From an uncultured Clostridia bacterium (GTDB lineage: Bacteria; Bacillota; Clostridia; UBA1381; UBA9506), in NCBI GenBank assembly GCA_934438075.1, contig CAKSBF010000007.1:62001-126000 (forward strand): a stretch of 64,000 bases of DNA. The letters are read 5' to 3'. This document shows positions 1 to 8,484 of the stretch, one piece after another; the stretch's first letter is position 1, and each line of letters begins with the position of its first letter. The translations under genes were made by a program, and so were the position numbers. Below the pieces are notes generated by a model, which worked only from the letters and a program-made list of their open reading frames with translations, had not been told where the DNA came from and did not search any database.

Positions 1-1
1 T

Positions 2-130
2 TTCAGTCTTATGAATGCACTGATTGTCGCGCTCGGTGCACAGAAAAAAGAACAAGTTTATAAAAATCTGGAAAACTTAGAAACTATATGGAAGGAGTAT
101 CAGGTGTATGATAATGCCGATGAAGAATAA
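2..130 (+). CDS. C-terminal fragment of an unidentified protein (cut by window edge)
   Basis: An open frame enters from the left edge in frame 2 and ends at a TAA at 128-130, giving 42 residues rich in Lys, Glu and Tyr (…YKNLENLETIWKEY…). It overlaps the start of spoIID by 23 bases, as co-transcribed genes often do, and the spoIID ribosome-binding site lies inside it. In many Clostridia ruvB precedes spoIID-queA-tgt, but these residues do not look like a RuvB tail. I do not recognise the family. Reality of the frame is supported by the overlap and by the absence of stops, not by homology. Confidence 0.45.
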   Translation, partial: FSLMNALIVALGAQKKEQVYKNLENLETIWKEYQVYDNADEE

Positions 131-1670
131 AATTCTGAAACAGATATCCCTTCTTTTGCTGACTATGCTGCTGTCTGCCCTATCTCTTCCCGTGTCTGCG
201 TATGATGGTATACCGGATACTATAGCCATTGGGCTTTATTATGCATCCACTGCAAAAAGCAGCTGCACAGTAACCTCAACCGGCGGAATCGGAATTTCCA
301 TTAGTAATGAATACAACAATTGGATGCTAACTGAAGATACTTCGGTCAACCAGGTTCTCGTCAAAAAAGATAATACCTACCACGCAGAGCTGTCCGAGAG
401 CTTTTCCGATTACGAAAGCGCATGGAAAAAGAAAAGCACGCTGCGCGCTGAAGGTTACCCTGCCTTTACAGCTTACCGTGACGGTGCGTTTTATATATGG
501 ATTGGCGCATATCCCACAGAGTCCGAAGCTAAACAAGTTGCTGACTCCATCGGTGCAAAAGTACTTACACCGCACAGCAAACGTTCGTTAGTGTATTGCG
601 GTGATCTTATCTGGATGGGTGTGCAGGATGAATTCTCCCACCTCACTATATATCCTACTGCCGGCGTACTTGCTTTGGACGGTGTGAAATATCGCGGCAA
701 ATTAAAATTTATGCGCTTGACAACCGGGGATATGACCGTTGTAAACATAGTTGGATTTGATGACTACCTGTGCGGCGTTGTGCCGCGCGAAGTAACTGCA
801 ACCTGGAGTTATGAGGCGGTAAAAGCACAGGCTGTACTTTCCCGCACCTTCGCAATCAATAACATGAATAAATATCAAAAATATGGTTTTAATTTGGATA
901 ATACGACCAACTCTCAGGCATATGCAGGCGTAAAAATCGAACACGAAGCTTCAAACAGGGCTATTGGGGAAACCCACAATCAAATTGTATTATATAACGG
1001 CAAACCGGCACAAGTTTACTTTTTTGCCTCCAGCGGCGGAAAAACCGGTACCGCAAATGATGCTTGGGGCGGCGATAATTATCCCTATCTTCAAAGCGTA
1101 GACGATTCGTATGAAAATGCAAACGAAGCAAGCTATGCGCACTGGACACTGAAATATACTGCTGATGAATTGAAAGCAAAACTTGCCCAAAAAGATGTAC
1201 ATATCGGTGATATTACAGACGTGACTGTTGAGTATTCCGATTCAGGCCGTGCGCTAAAAACCGTTTTTCACGGTACAGAAGGCATGAAAGAATATAGCCG
1301 CGAAAATATTCGTTGGGTGATCGGTGCCTACAGTACTGCATTTACCGTATCACGCAGCGGCGGCAGCGAAACTTCACTCTGTACCTTAGATGCCTACAAT
1401 AGTTTCACACCTATTTCCGTTAATGCGCAAACCAATTTACTTTCAGCAAACGGCATTGTCACCGGTGCAGACTCGCTTTTTCTTCTCTCAGCAGAAGGTA
1501 TGACACAAACAGAAGGAGCAAAAGCTGCAACAGGGGACTTCATTTTTAGCGGACGCGGATGGGGACACGGAGTCGGCATGAGCCAATGGGGCGCAAAAGG
1601 CATGGCGGAAGCAGGCTTTAGTTATACGGATATTATCCAGCATTATTTCAAAGGAACAGAAATCGGCTAA
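108..1670 (+). CDS. spoIID: SpoIID/LytB-type sporulation protein (peptidoglycan lytic transglycosylase family)
   Basis: The 520-residue product has an N-terminal signal/anchor (about residues 8-30), a SPOR-like stretch (about 85-150) and a SpoIID/LytB domain to the end. The hallmark C-terminal motif GHGVGMSQWGAKGM is at about 486-499, and the internal Val-Val-Pro-Arg-Glu and Ala-Gln-Ala-Val segments typical of the family sit near 225-245. In Bacillus, SpoIID is a lytic transglycosylase that works with SpoIIP and SpoIIM to remove septal peptidoglycan during engulfment; family members also act in vegetative cells. The protein is longer than B. subtilis SpoIID, so a vegetative LytB-like role cannot be excluded. 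A GGAAGGAG site 10 bases upstream supports the ATG at 108. It leads into queA-tgt. Confidence 0.88.
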   Translation: MIMPMKNKILKQISLLLLTMLLSALSLPVSAYDGIPDTIAIGLYYASTAKSSCTVTSTGGIGISISNEYNNWMLTEDTSVNQVLVKKDNTYHAELSESFSDYESAWKKKSTLRAEGYPAFTAYRDGAFYIWIGAYPTESEAKQVADSIGAKVLTPHSKRSLVYCGDLIWMGVQDEFSHLTIYPTAGVLALDGVKYRGKLKFMRLTTGDMTVVNIVGFDDYLCGVVPREVTATWSYEAVKAQAVLSRTFAINNMNKYQKYGFNLDNTTNSQAYAGVKIEHEASNRAIGETHNQIVLYNGKPAQVYFFASSGGKTGTANDAWGGDNYPYLQSVDDSYENANEASYAHWTLKYTADELKAKLAQKDVHIGDITDVTVEYSDSGRALKTVFHGTEGMKEYSRENIRWVIGAYSTAFTVSRSGGSETSLCTLDAYNSFTPISVNAQTNLLSANGIVTGADSLFLLSAEGMTQTEGAKAATGDFIFSGRGWGHGVGMSQWGAKGMAEAGFSYTDIIQHYFKGTEIG

Positions 1671-1691
1671 ATATTTCGGAAAGGACTTTAT

Positions 1692-2723
1692 ATGAACGTA
1701 AAAGATTTTGATTATGAACTGCCTGAGGAATTGATTGCACAAACTCCTCTTACAGATAGAACCTCCTCACGGCTTTTAATATTAAACAAAAATACCGGTG
1801 AGATAAAACATTCTCATTTTCGTGGCATTGTGAATTATCTGCACGAAGGAGACTGTCTTGTGCTCAATAATACACGCGTTATGCCTGCACGTCTCTTCGG
1901 CAGACGCGAGGACACAGGCGCTGTCATTGAGTTTTTGCTGCTGACACAGAAAGAAAATGACGAATGGGAAATTATTGTTCGCCCCGGCAAAAAAGCACGC
2001 CCGGGACATCGTGTTATTTTCGGCGATGGAAAACTGATTGCGGAAATCACGGATATCATAAACGACGGAAACCGTTTGGTTAAATTTCATTATAACGGCA
2101 TTTTTAATGAAATTTTGGATGAATTAGGAGAAATGCCTCTCCCACCCTACATTCACGAAAAACTTACTGACAGGGAACGTTATCAGACTGTCTATTCCAA
2201 AGTGGAAGGTTCTGCCGCTGCACCAACAGCAGGCTTGCACTTTAACAATAATCTTTTACAGGAAATAGAAAAAAAGGGCATACAGCTTGCATTTGTAACT
2301 CTTCATGTTGGCCTGGGCACTTTCCGCCCCGTAAAAGCAGATACGATTGAAGAGCATCATATGCATTCAGAATTTTATACTGTTGATGAAGAGACTGCAC
2401 AGAAAATAAACCAAGCCAAAAAAAATGGTCATCGCATCATCAGCGTAGGTACTACCAGCACCCGTGTTTTGGAAACGCTGACAGACGACAACGGTATAAT
2501 GCATGCGGGCAGCGGCTGGACAGATATTTTTATCTATCCCGGCTACCATTTTAAAATGGTCGATTCGCTTATTACTAATTTCCACTTGCCGCAGTCTACA
2601 CTGATTATGTTGGTTTCTGCCCTGGCCGGCCGTGAAAATGTATTAGAAGCCTATCGCCAGGCCGTAGAACTAAAATACCGTTTTTTTAGTTTCGGCGACG
2701 CAATGTTTATCGATAAGGAATAG
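1692..2723 (+). CDS. queA: S-adenosylmethionine:tRNA ribosyltransferase-isomerase (queuosine synthesis)
   Basis: The 343-residue length and the start (DFDYELPEELIAQTP) are characteristic of QueA. Later family blocks are visible, such as EGSAAAPTAGLHF near residue 170 and NFHLPQSTLIMLVSA near 300. QueA moves the ribosyl part of SAM onto preQ1-modified tRNA to make epoxyqueuosine, the step after Tgt. The gene starts 21 bases after spoIID behind a GGAAAGGA site and is followed 40 bases later by tgt, so the two queuosine enzymes are adjacent. No preQ1 biosynthesis genes (queCDEF) or preQ1 riboswitch are seen here, so preQ1 is made elsewhere or imported. Confidence 0.96.
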   Translation: MNVKDFDYELPEELIAQTPLTDRTSSRLLILNKNTGEIKHSHFRGIVNYLHEGDCLVLNNTRVMPARLFGRREDTGAVIEFLLLTQKENDEWEIIVRPGKKARPGHRVIFGDGKLIAEITDIINDGNRLVKFHYNGIFNEILDELGEMPLPPYIHEKLTDRERYQTVYSKVEGSAAAPTAGLHFNNNLLQEIEKKGIQLAFVTLHVGLGTFRPVKADTIEEHHMHSEFYTVDEETAQKINQAKKNGHRIISVGTTSTRVLETLTDDNGIMHAGSGWTDIFIYPGYHFKMVDSLITNFHLPQSTLIMLVSALAGRENVLEAYRQAVELKYRFFSFGDAMFIDKE

Positions 2724-2763
2724 ATTAACGATAATAAAATATTGATATCAGAAAGGAAAACAT

Positions 2764-3894
2764 ATGTTTAAAATATTAGCACAAGAAGGCCGTGCTCGCC
2801 GCGGCGAATTTACAACGGTGCACGGAACCGTGCAAACTCCGGTATTTATGAATGTAGGCACTGCAGCGGCAATTAAGGGTGCAGTTTCCACGCGTGATTT
2901 AGAAGAAATTGGCTGTCAGGTACAGCTTTCCAATACCTACCACTTACATGTACGCCCGGGCGATGATGTGATTCGTGATATGGGCGGTCTCCACAAATTT
3001 ATGAATTGGAGCAGACCCATTCTGACAGACAGCGGCGGTTTTCAGGTTTTTTCTCTTGCTTCCATTCGGAAAATACGCGAAGAGGGTGTCTTTTTCAATT
3101 CACACATTGACGGTCGCAAAATTTTCATGGGACCGGAAGAAAGTATGCAGATTCAATCGCACCTGGGTTCTACCATCGCAATGGCTTTTGACGAGTGTAT
3201 TCCCGCACGTTCTAATCGTGAATATACCGAAAACAGTGTTGCACGAACCGAACGCTGGCTATTCCGCTGCAAAGAAGAGCTTGCTCGCTTAAACTCTCTC
3301 AGCGATACCGTAAATCCACATCAATTGCTTTTCGGAATTAACCAAGGCGGTTTGTTTCCCGATATTAGAATCAGCAACATAGAAAAGATTGCCCGGCTCG
3401 ATTTAGCCGGTTATGCAATTGGAGGGCTTGCCGTTGGTGAAACACACGCGGAAATGTATGAAATCCTTGACCTCACCCTCCCCCATGCTCCTGCTGATAA
3501 ACCCCGTTATCTAATGGGTGTAGGAACACCGGAAAACATCATCGAAAGCGTAGCACGCGGTATTGACTTTTTTGATTGCGTCATGCCCAGCCGCAATGCA
3601 CGGCACGGGCATTTGAACACCCGCGCCGGCGTAATAAACATTAACAATAAAAAATATGAACGTGATCCTCTTCCCATAGACCCAACCTGCAACTGCCCTA
3701 CATGCCGTAACTATTCCCGTGCATACATCCGCCATTTACTCAAAGCAGGCGAAATGCTCGGTATGCGACTTGCCGTAATCCACAATCTATACTTTTATAA
3801 TCATCTCATGGAAGAAATCCGTCATAGTATTGAAGAAGGATATTTTCAAAAATACAGAGAAGAAAATGTTGGGGTGCTGTCTAAACGAATCTAG
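2764..3894 (+). CDS. tgt: tRNA-guanine transglycosylase (queuine/preQ1 tRNA-ribosyltransferase)
   Basis: The 376-residue protein is full length for bacterial Tgt. Asp89 lies in the DSGGFQ substrate-binding/acid-base motif; a second Asp in FDCVMPSRNARHG (about 267) matches the catalytic nucleophile region; and the CNCPTC cluster (about 309-314) with a later His supplies the structural zinc site. Tgt exchanges guanine-34 for preQ1 in tRNAs with GUN anticodons. It follows queA in the same operon, with an AGAAAGGA site before the ATG. Confidence 0.97.
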   Translation: MFKILAQEGRARRGEFTTVHGTVQTPVFMNVGTAAAIKGAVSTRDLEEIGCQVQLSNTYHLHVRPGDDVIRDMGGLHKFMNWSRPILTDSGGFQVFSLASIRKIREEGVFFNSHIDGRKIFMGPEESMQIQSHLGSTIAMAFDECIPARSNREYTENSVARTERWLFRCKEELARLNSLSDTVNPHQLLFGINQGGLFPDIRISNIEKIARLDLAGYAIGGLAVGETHAEMYEILDLTLPHAPADKPRYLMGVGTPENIIESVARGIDFFDCVMPSRNARHGHLNTRAGVININNKKYERDPLPIDPTCNCPTCRNYSRAYIRHLLKAGEMLGMRLAVIHNLYFYNHLMEEIRHSIEEGYFQKYREENVGVLSKRI

Positions 3895-3926
3895 AGCATA
3901 CCCGCCTTTTCAGAAAGGGAATGTTT

Positions 3927-4655
3927 ATGAATTATATTGTAGAGTGTCTCTTCATTTTCGCATTTTGTGCCACGGCCGGCTGGCTGCTTGAAGTAATATA
4001 TCGTGCTATTGTCCATCACCATTTTGTAAACCCCGGTTTTTTAACGGGGTGCTGCCTGCCGATATATGGTTCGGGGGGTCTCGCGCTTTATTTGCTCTGC
4101 CTGCCGGTTGGGGCCATAACGAACCCATTGACACGCTATTTGCTTTTATTTACAGGCGGAGCTATCACGATGACGATTATCGAATTAATCGGCGGCATCT
4201 TTTTACTAAAGGTGTACCACATCACTCTTTGGGATTATTCCAAACAAAAGTTTAATTATAAGGGTATTATCTGCCTGCGATTCTCTGTCTATTGGGGAAT
4301 ATGCTGTCTTCTATTCTACCTTTTGCTTTATCCTGAGTTAAACGCCAGAGCGACACACGCTTTAGGAAGCAACCTGCAAATACTTTTACTTGGTTTTTAT
4401 TATGGTATTTTTGCCGTGGACCTAACCGAATCACTAAGTCTCGCAAATAAACTTCGCGAATATGCCAAATCGCTTAAAACCAACGTGAACATCGAACGCC
4501 TGAAAAGGAATCTTCAGGAATCTGCCGAAAAAAGAAAAAGATTTCAGCATCTTGTTTTTTCACACGGTTCTATCAAGACCTATTTACATGAACTACGTTT
4601 AGCAACCCAAGACAGGGCGGAACACCTTTTTGACAGAAAAAATAAAAATGAATAG
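3927..4655 (+). CDS. Multi-spanning membrane protein, PF06541-like ('putative ABC-transporter type IV')
   Basis: The 242-residue protein has about five hydrophobic spans in its first 150 residues (for example FIFAFCATAGWLLEVIYRA) and a charged, probably cytoplasmic C-terminal helix rich in Lys, Glu and Arg (about 180-242). The early Gly-Trp-Leu-Leu-Glu and the Cys-Leu-Pro-Ile-Tyr-Gly segment fit the PF06541 family of common but uncharacterised Clostridia membrane proteins. The name implies transport, but there is no ATPase domain and no partner gene here. The AGAAAGGGA site abuts an ATG at 3921, so the in-frame ATG at 3927 is the better start. It is the last gene of the spoIID-queA-tgt run, followed by a terminator. 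Confidence 0.72.
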   Translation: MNYIVECLFIFAFCATAGWLLEVIYRAIVHHHFVNPGFLTGCCLPIYGSGGLALYLLCLPVGAITNPLTRYLLLFTGGAITMTIIELIGGIFLLKVYHITLWDYSKQKFNYKGIICLRFSVYWGICCLLFYLLLYPELNARATHALGSNLQILLLGFYYGIFAVDLTESLSLANKLREYAKSLKTNVNIERLKRNLQESAEKRKRFQHLVFSHGSIKTYLHELRLATQDRAEHLFDRKNKNE

Positions 4656-4668
4656 TAATAATCAAAGC

Positions 4669-4716
4669 AAAAGACAGGGCGGCTAAACCATAGAGTTTTA
4701 ACCACCCTGTCTTTTA
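4669..4716. terminator. Bidirectional intrinsic terminator
   Basis: AAGACAGGGCGG and its near-complement CCACCCTGTCTT form a stem flanked by A-rich and T-rich runs, between two convergent genes. It should end both the upstream operon and the minus-strand gene, whose stop codon lies in its right flank. Confidence 0.82.
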
Positions 4717-5136
4717 TTGACAACAAGAACAAAAATATTCAGGAAACAAGCACTCCTCTGCTATCTGTGCACCATCTGCTATGCATCCGTCACAGCTGCG
4801 AAGCTTTTTCCCTTTCAGTTCCCGACAAACAATAGATTTATTTTTTTCCATAAATTTTTCTGCAAGACATTTCCCCAACGCATAACTTTGCCGTTTACTG
4901 GATGGCCTATGCAAATCTCCATCGCTGTTTTTAGCTCCCGCTAAAATTAACAATGCGCTGACCGCACCGCAGGTTTCCATCATTCCTGCCATCCCCAGCC
5001 CAAGCGCCTCCGTCATCCGAAACGCGTCCTGCTCGTCGATTCCTACTAAATCACAATATGTACATACGATAGCCTGACAGCAATTGTAGCCAATACGGTG
5101 CCTCTCCAGCGCACACTCCACTCTGCTCTTTTTCAT
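4714..5136 (-). CDS. C_GCAxxG_C_C-family protein (putative redox protein)
   Basis: This 140-residue protein contains a CC pair near residue 19, a METCGAVSALLIL segment near 54-66 and further C-terminal cysteines (CDGC, CSCC). That is the cysteine layout of the C_GCAxxG_C_C family (PF09719). Members are small, often encoded near redox or metal genes, and lack an established reaction. The spacing suggests a bound metal or disulfide centre, which is inference. It is transcribed convergently with the preceding operon and starts 20 bases after the stop of the antiporter gene (5156), so it is probably in that operon. Confidence 0.75.
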   Translation of the reverse strand: MKKSRVECALERHRIGYNCCQAIVCTYCDLVGIDEQDAFRMTEALGLGMAGMMETCGAVSALLILAGAKNSDGDLHRPSSKRQSYALGKCLAEKFMEKNKSIVCRELKGKKLRSCDGCIADGAQIAEECLFPEYFCSCCQ

Positions 5137-5155
5137 AGTCCTCTCCCCTAATCAC

Positions 5156-6355
5156 TTACACGGATTTTAAAGTTTTTATTTGAGAATCTGTATGGATTTC
5201 CCCCGCCTTTTTCAATGCGATTTTCGTAGCGACAGGACCAATCAATTCGTAAATCAATGTTCCGCATAGTATAACCGCACGAATTGTTGCACCATAATCC
5301 GGCACAACCGTTGTAGCAACGAGAGATAAACCGATTGCAACTCCTGCCTGAGGCAGCAAGGCAAATCCAAGATATTTTACTACATTCTTCTCCGCTTTCA
5401 TGAGCACTGCACCCAAGGCCGCACCCCCTATTTTACCGACTACACGCAGTACCAAATATATCACGCCAATAAAACCAATGCCTGTAAGCACCGACACATC
5501 AAGTTCTGCTCCTGATATTACAAAAAACATCAAATAAATCGGCGGAGTTACTGTCTCAGATACTTTCATTACCTCTGTACTCTCATGACTGATGTTTACA
5601 AATACGGAGCCGAGCGCCATGCAGAGCAACAACGAAGACAGACCTAAAACATCAGCAATTGCCGCCCCTAAAAACACCGTTGCCACAATAATGGACAAAC
5701 GATTTCCCTGTTTTTTGAAAAAGTGCAAAGGAAACAGCATCAGCATGCCCATCAATCCACCGATCCCCAAAGCGCCAACAATTTCAAGAACAGGTTTTAA
5801 AACCGTCCAAGCCACATTGCCGCCTTGTCCGGTTAACATATTTGCTACTGCAACACAAATTCCGAACGCCATTAGCGCAATTGCATCATCCACCGCAACA
5901 ACGGTAAGCAATGTATCAGTAACAGGTCCCTTCGCCTTATATTGGTTAACAACCATAATCGTTGCCGCGGGCGCAGTGGCTGCTGCAATCGCTGCCAAAA
6001 CCAGAGAAAACGGCACACTTTGTCCGATTGCAATTAAACCCAAAAAGACAAGAATGACCGCACAAACTGCTTCAAAAATTGCTATTACTATCGGTGCCAG
6101 ACCTATTTTTTTCAAGTAGGAAAGCTTAAATTCACTTCCAATAGAAAACGCAATAAAACCCAAGGCAACCTCCGAAATAATATCCAACTGCGAAAGTAAA
6201 TCCTTAGGTAATATTTTTAGACAGCATGGCCCTATAATCAAACCCGCAATTAAATATCCTGTTACATTCGGCAATTTGATTTTCTTGACAATTCTGCCAA
6301 ACAACATCCCCGAAAAAATAACAATTGCAAGATAACCCAAAACACTAAATTCCAT
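5156..6355 (-). CDS. Cation/proton antiporter (CPA2/KefB-type membrane domain)
   Basis: The 399-residue protein has about 12 hydrophobic spans and matches the Na+/H+ exchanger fold (PF00999), with the early Gly-Tyr-Leu-Ile-Ala-Gly-Leu-Ile-Ile-Gly-Pro segment and an Asp pair (VAVDDAIAL, near residue 150) in the ion-binding region. It lacks the C-terminal TrkA-N/RCK domain of KefB/KefC. The start at 6355 is chosen because GGAGG lies 7 bases before that ATG and the gene then overlaps the edge of the upstream PII-like gene. The ion (K+ or Na+) cannot be told from sequence. Confidence 0.86.
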   Translation of the reverse strand: MEFSVLGYLAIVIFSGMLFGRIVKKIKLPNVTGYLIAGLIIGPCCLKILPKDLLSQLDIISEVALGFIAFSIGSEFKLSYLKKIGLAPIVIAIFEAVCAVILVFLGLIAIGQSVPFSLVLAAIAAATAPAATIMVVNQYKAKGPVTDTLLTVVAVDDAIALMAFGICVAVANMLTGQGGNVAWTVLKPVLEIVGALGIGGLMGMLMLFPLHFFKKQGNRLSIIVATVFLGAAIADVLGLSSLLLCMALGSVFVNISHESTEVMKVSETVTPPIYLMFFVISGAELDVSVLTGIGFIGVIYLVLRVVGKIGGAALGAVLMKAEKNVVKYLGFALLPQAGVAIGLSLVATTVVPDYGATIRAVILCGTLIYELIGPVATKIALKKAGEIHTDSQIKTLKSV

Positions 6356-6356
6356 T

Positions 6357-6698
6357 TTATTCCTCCACCATTCCTTCTGCAAAATCAATCGGCAGCGAAA
6401 ATAAAATGCCTGTATTCGGTTTATCAATACCACCGGTCACATCATTGACAATTTTTCTTGCCTTTTCGATTTGTTCTTTCTTTAAAACCATTAAAATTGT
6501 GCGGCTTTCCTCACGATCCGGATTTAAAATTCTGGAAAGAGTACGAAACATCGGAACTTCCTCTTCAGCATGTACTAGTGTTGTTGCCATGCCGGTACTC
6601 TGCAAAATGGTTGCTCCGCGAATCCCACCCAACGAAAGCTGCGTCATTAATTCTTCCAACAATTCCGTTTTATTTAATATTAATACTAAAAGCTGCAT
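6357..6698 (-). CDS. Small PII-like regulatory protein
   Basis: The 113-residue protein looks like a ferredoxin-fold PII-like regulator: a first strand MQLLVLILNK, a Gly-rich turn (LSLGGIRGATILQSTGM), and a third segment with KKEQIEKARKIV before a C-terminal tail. It lacks the classical T-loop tyrosine signature of GlnB. Its stop lies at the start of the antiporter gene, so the two are translationally coupled. PII-like proteins such as SbtB bind nucleotides and control a neighbouring transporter; by analogy this one may gate or sense for the antiporter. The ATG at 6698 has an AGGGGGA site 6 bases upstream. Confidence 0.62.
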   Translation of the reverse strand: MQLLVLILNKTELLEELMTQLSLGGIRGATILQSTGMATTLVHAEEEVPMFRTLSRILNPDREESRTILMVLKKEQIEKARKIVNDVTGGIDKPNTGILFSLPIDFAEGMVEE

Positions 6699-6737
6699 AT
6701 AAATCCCCCTTATATCGGATAGAATCATTACATTTTC

Positions 6738-6765
6738 ATTATATCACTTTTTGTCAAAATTGCAA
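6738..6765 (-). promoter_or_regulatory. Sigma-A-type promoter of the PII-like/antiporter operon
   Basis: On the minus strand TTGCAA, a 16-base spacer and a perfect TATAAT lie about 40 bases before the PII-like ATG. Confidence 0.65.
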
Positions 6766-6773
6766 GGTCTGCC

Positions 6774-6802
6774 TTTTTGCTTCGGCAAAACCGAAACAAA
6801 AA
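6774..6802. terminator. Terminator-like hairpin
   Basis: TTTTTGCTTCGG and CCGAAACAAAAA pair across a CAAAA loop, flanked by T and A runs, between the DUF4317 gene and the promoter of the antiporter operon. It is likely the terminator of the DUF4317 gene on the minus strand, but the 3' U-run there is part of the stem. Confidence 0.5.
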
Positions 6803-6833
6803 AGAAACCTATTTAATCTCTGAGCTTTATCAG

Positions 6834-7958
6834 TCATTTTATATTAATATTTACACCATTGACCTCCACGCCATCGGTAGCCTGAATCATAATATATTTG
6901 ACACCGTTAATAATTTGTGTAGAAATCAGATGATTGCGTTCGGGGTTTACCTTAATGGTAACATCAGGCATTTTAAGTTCAAAACGCTTTACATCTACAA
7001 CATTGGACGGGACAATTTCAGCGTCCGCTCCAAACTGCTCATCATATTTTTGGGCAAATTGTTCTATCTTCTTTCCCTCAATACCGCACCCTTCCAAAAC
7101 TACCTTTATTTTTCTTTTGGAAAGCGTTAACGGCTCCTCTTCTTTGGTATCCTTATGTTCCTGTACCATCTCCGCAATTTGAGTATGTACGGAACGAATG
7201 GTTTCATAATCACAATCATCCTGAAGCGTTTCTGTCAAACAATTTTCAAAAACAACTCTCTGCTCACTCGCCGGCATCGGAAGAGGTGTATTAAAAATAT
7301 GCTCAACAAATTCAGGATAAAGCTGTGAAATATCCCTTGTATAATACAAAGCATTATAAATATTGGTCCGCCTGTCATCAAAAGCAGGAAATAAGAATCC
7401 AACCTCCGGCGGACCGAGTAATAAGTCTGCACTGACGGAGTGAAAAGAATGGTCAATGTCTCGGAATGACAGTGCACCATGCAGCTGTTTTAAAGGACAA
7501 ATGCTGCAGACAATATAAGAATATACTTCTGTAGATTCCCCCTTTGTTCCGTCTGCACTGCGGGAGAACACATCATAACTGTCACTAGCTAACAAAATAA
7601 CATAGTTCCCATCAATATGAATACTTTCTATTACCTTTTGAAAAAAAGTGCTGACCGCAGCTTCATTTTTTAACTCTGATTGATTCAAACTCATCAGAAG
7701 CGCGTGTTCCTTGCCTTCCATTACTTGTTTATTTTCAAAAGAAATATCAATCAGATTAGATCCGAGTCCACCTGAAATAGATTTTTTCATAACCGACAGC
7801 AGTTTTTCATTCTCCTCCTGCGAGCATTTCACCAGAGACTGGTAAAAGTCACTAACCACCTCGCCGCGATCATTGACAATACAACCTCTGATTCCCATAA
7901 TATTATTTTTATCCGGACGAAATCTCCGCCGTATCTCCCGCACTTCTTTCTCATTCAT
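6834..7958 (-). CDS. DUF4317 family protein
   Basis: This is a 374-residue cytoplasmic protein with no signal or membrane segment. The opening EVREIRRRFRPDKNNI and the internal GIRGCIVNDRGEVVSDF match DUF4317, a family widespread in Clostridia with no known function. The C-terminal 100 residues are acidic and end in a short beta-rich segment that reads like a small independent domain. It stands alone between terminator-like sequence and the YolD/polymerase pair. Confidence 0.72.
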   Translation of the reverse strand: MNEKEVREIRRRFRPDKNNIMGIRGCIVNDRGEVVSDFYQSLVKCSQEENEKLLSVMKKSISGGLGSNLIDISFENKQVMEGKEHALLMSLNQSELKNEAAVSTFFQKVIESIHIDGNYVILLASDSYDVFSRSADGTKGESTEVYSYIVCSICPLKQLHGALSFRDIDHSFHSVSADLLLGPPEVGFLFPAFDDRRTNIYNALYYTRDISQLYPEFVEHIFNTPLPMPASEQRVVFENCLTETLQDDCDYETIRSVHTQIAEMVQEHKDTKEEEPLTLSKRKIKVVLEGCGIEGKKIEQFAQKYDEQFGADAEIVPSNVVDVKRFELKMPDVTIKVNPERNHLISTQIINGVKYIMIQATDGVEVNGVNINIK

Positions 7959-8052
7959 ATGATTACCCCTTATTTGTGTCTTTTTCTAAATAAGTATATC
8001 ATATTTTTCGAAGATTTACAAACAGTAAAGCCGTAAATGATAAAAATATGTT

Positions 8053-8475
8053 TCAGATATTTTCATCAAGCATATTACTGCATATTTGTATAACATCATT
8101 CATTGCAATCTCTTTTCCATCAGTAAATATCAAGACCTGTTTCACTTCGTCAATTCTGCGAATATTTCCTTCATACGATATATATTGGCCTCCGTTTTTC
8201 TTGCCATCCGGAACAAAATAAACGATTTTTAGTCTTGGCTTATTATACATGTTATTCTGTATTTTTTGCATTTTATAATTAATTTCTGCTAACATTCCTT
8301 CATCAAGTTCTATTTTTCGTTCCGTCTGTCTTGCTGTTTCTTTAATAGCGGCATGATACCCCGTCAGTGCTGCAAACGGAGCAAACTGGGCAGCCCTATC
8401 ATGCATGGACATATGTTTTCTGCAGCTTGATTGATGATGCGGCAAATGAATAATATCACTATAGTCTCTTTGCAT
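8053..8475 (-). CDS. YolD-like protein
   Basis: The 140-residue protein carries the YolD-like core: MSMHDRAAQFAPFAALTGYH near residues 22-41, then a helical stretch and a strand-rich half with GEIxxID-like residues (GNIRRIDEVKQVLIF). YolD-like genes sit beside Y-family polymerase (UvrX/YqjW-type) genes in many Bacillota, and the pair is linked to DNA-damage tolerance. Here it follows the polymerase gene by 9 bases on the same strand. Its biochemical role is not known. Confidence 0.8.
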   Translation of the reverse strand: MQRDYSDIIHLPHHQSSCRKHMSMHDRAAQFAPFAALTGYHAAIKETARQTERKIELDEGMLAEINYKMQKIQNNMYNKPRLKIVYFVPDGKKNGGQYISYEGNIRRIDEVKQVLIFTDGKEIAMNDVIQICSNMLDENI

Positions 8476-8484
8476 ACTTTCACC

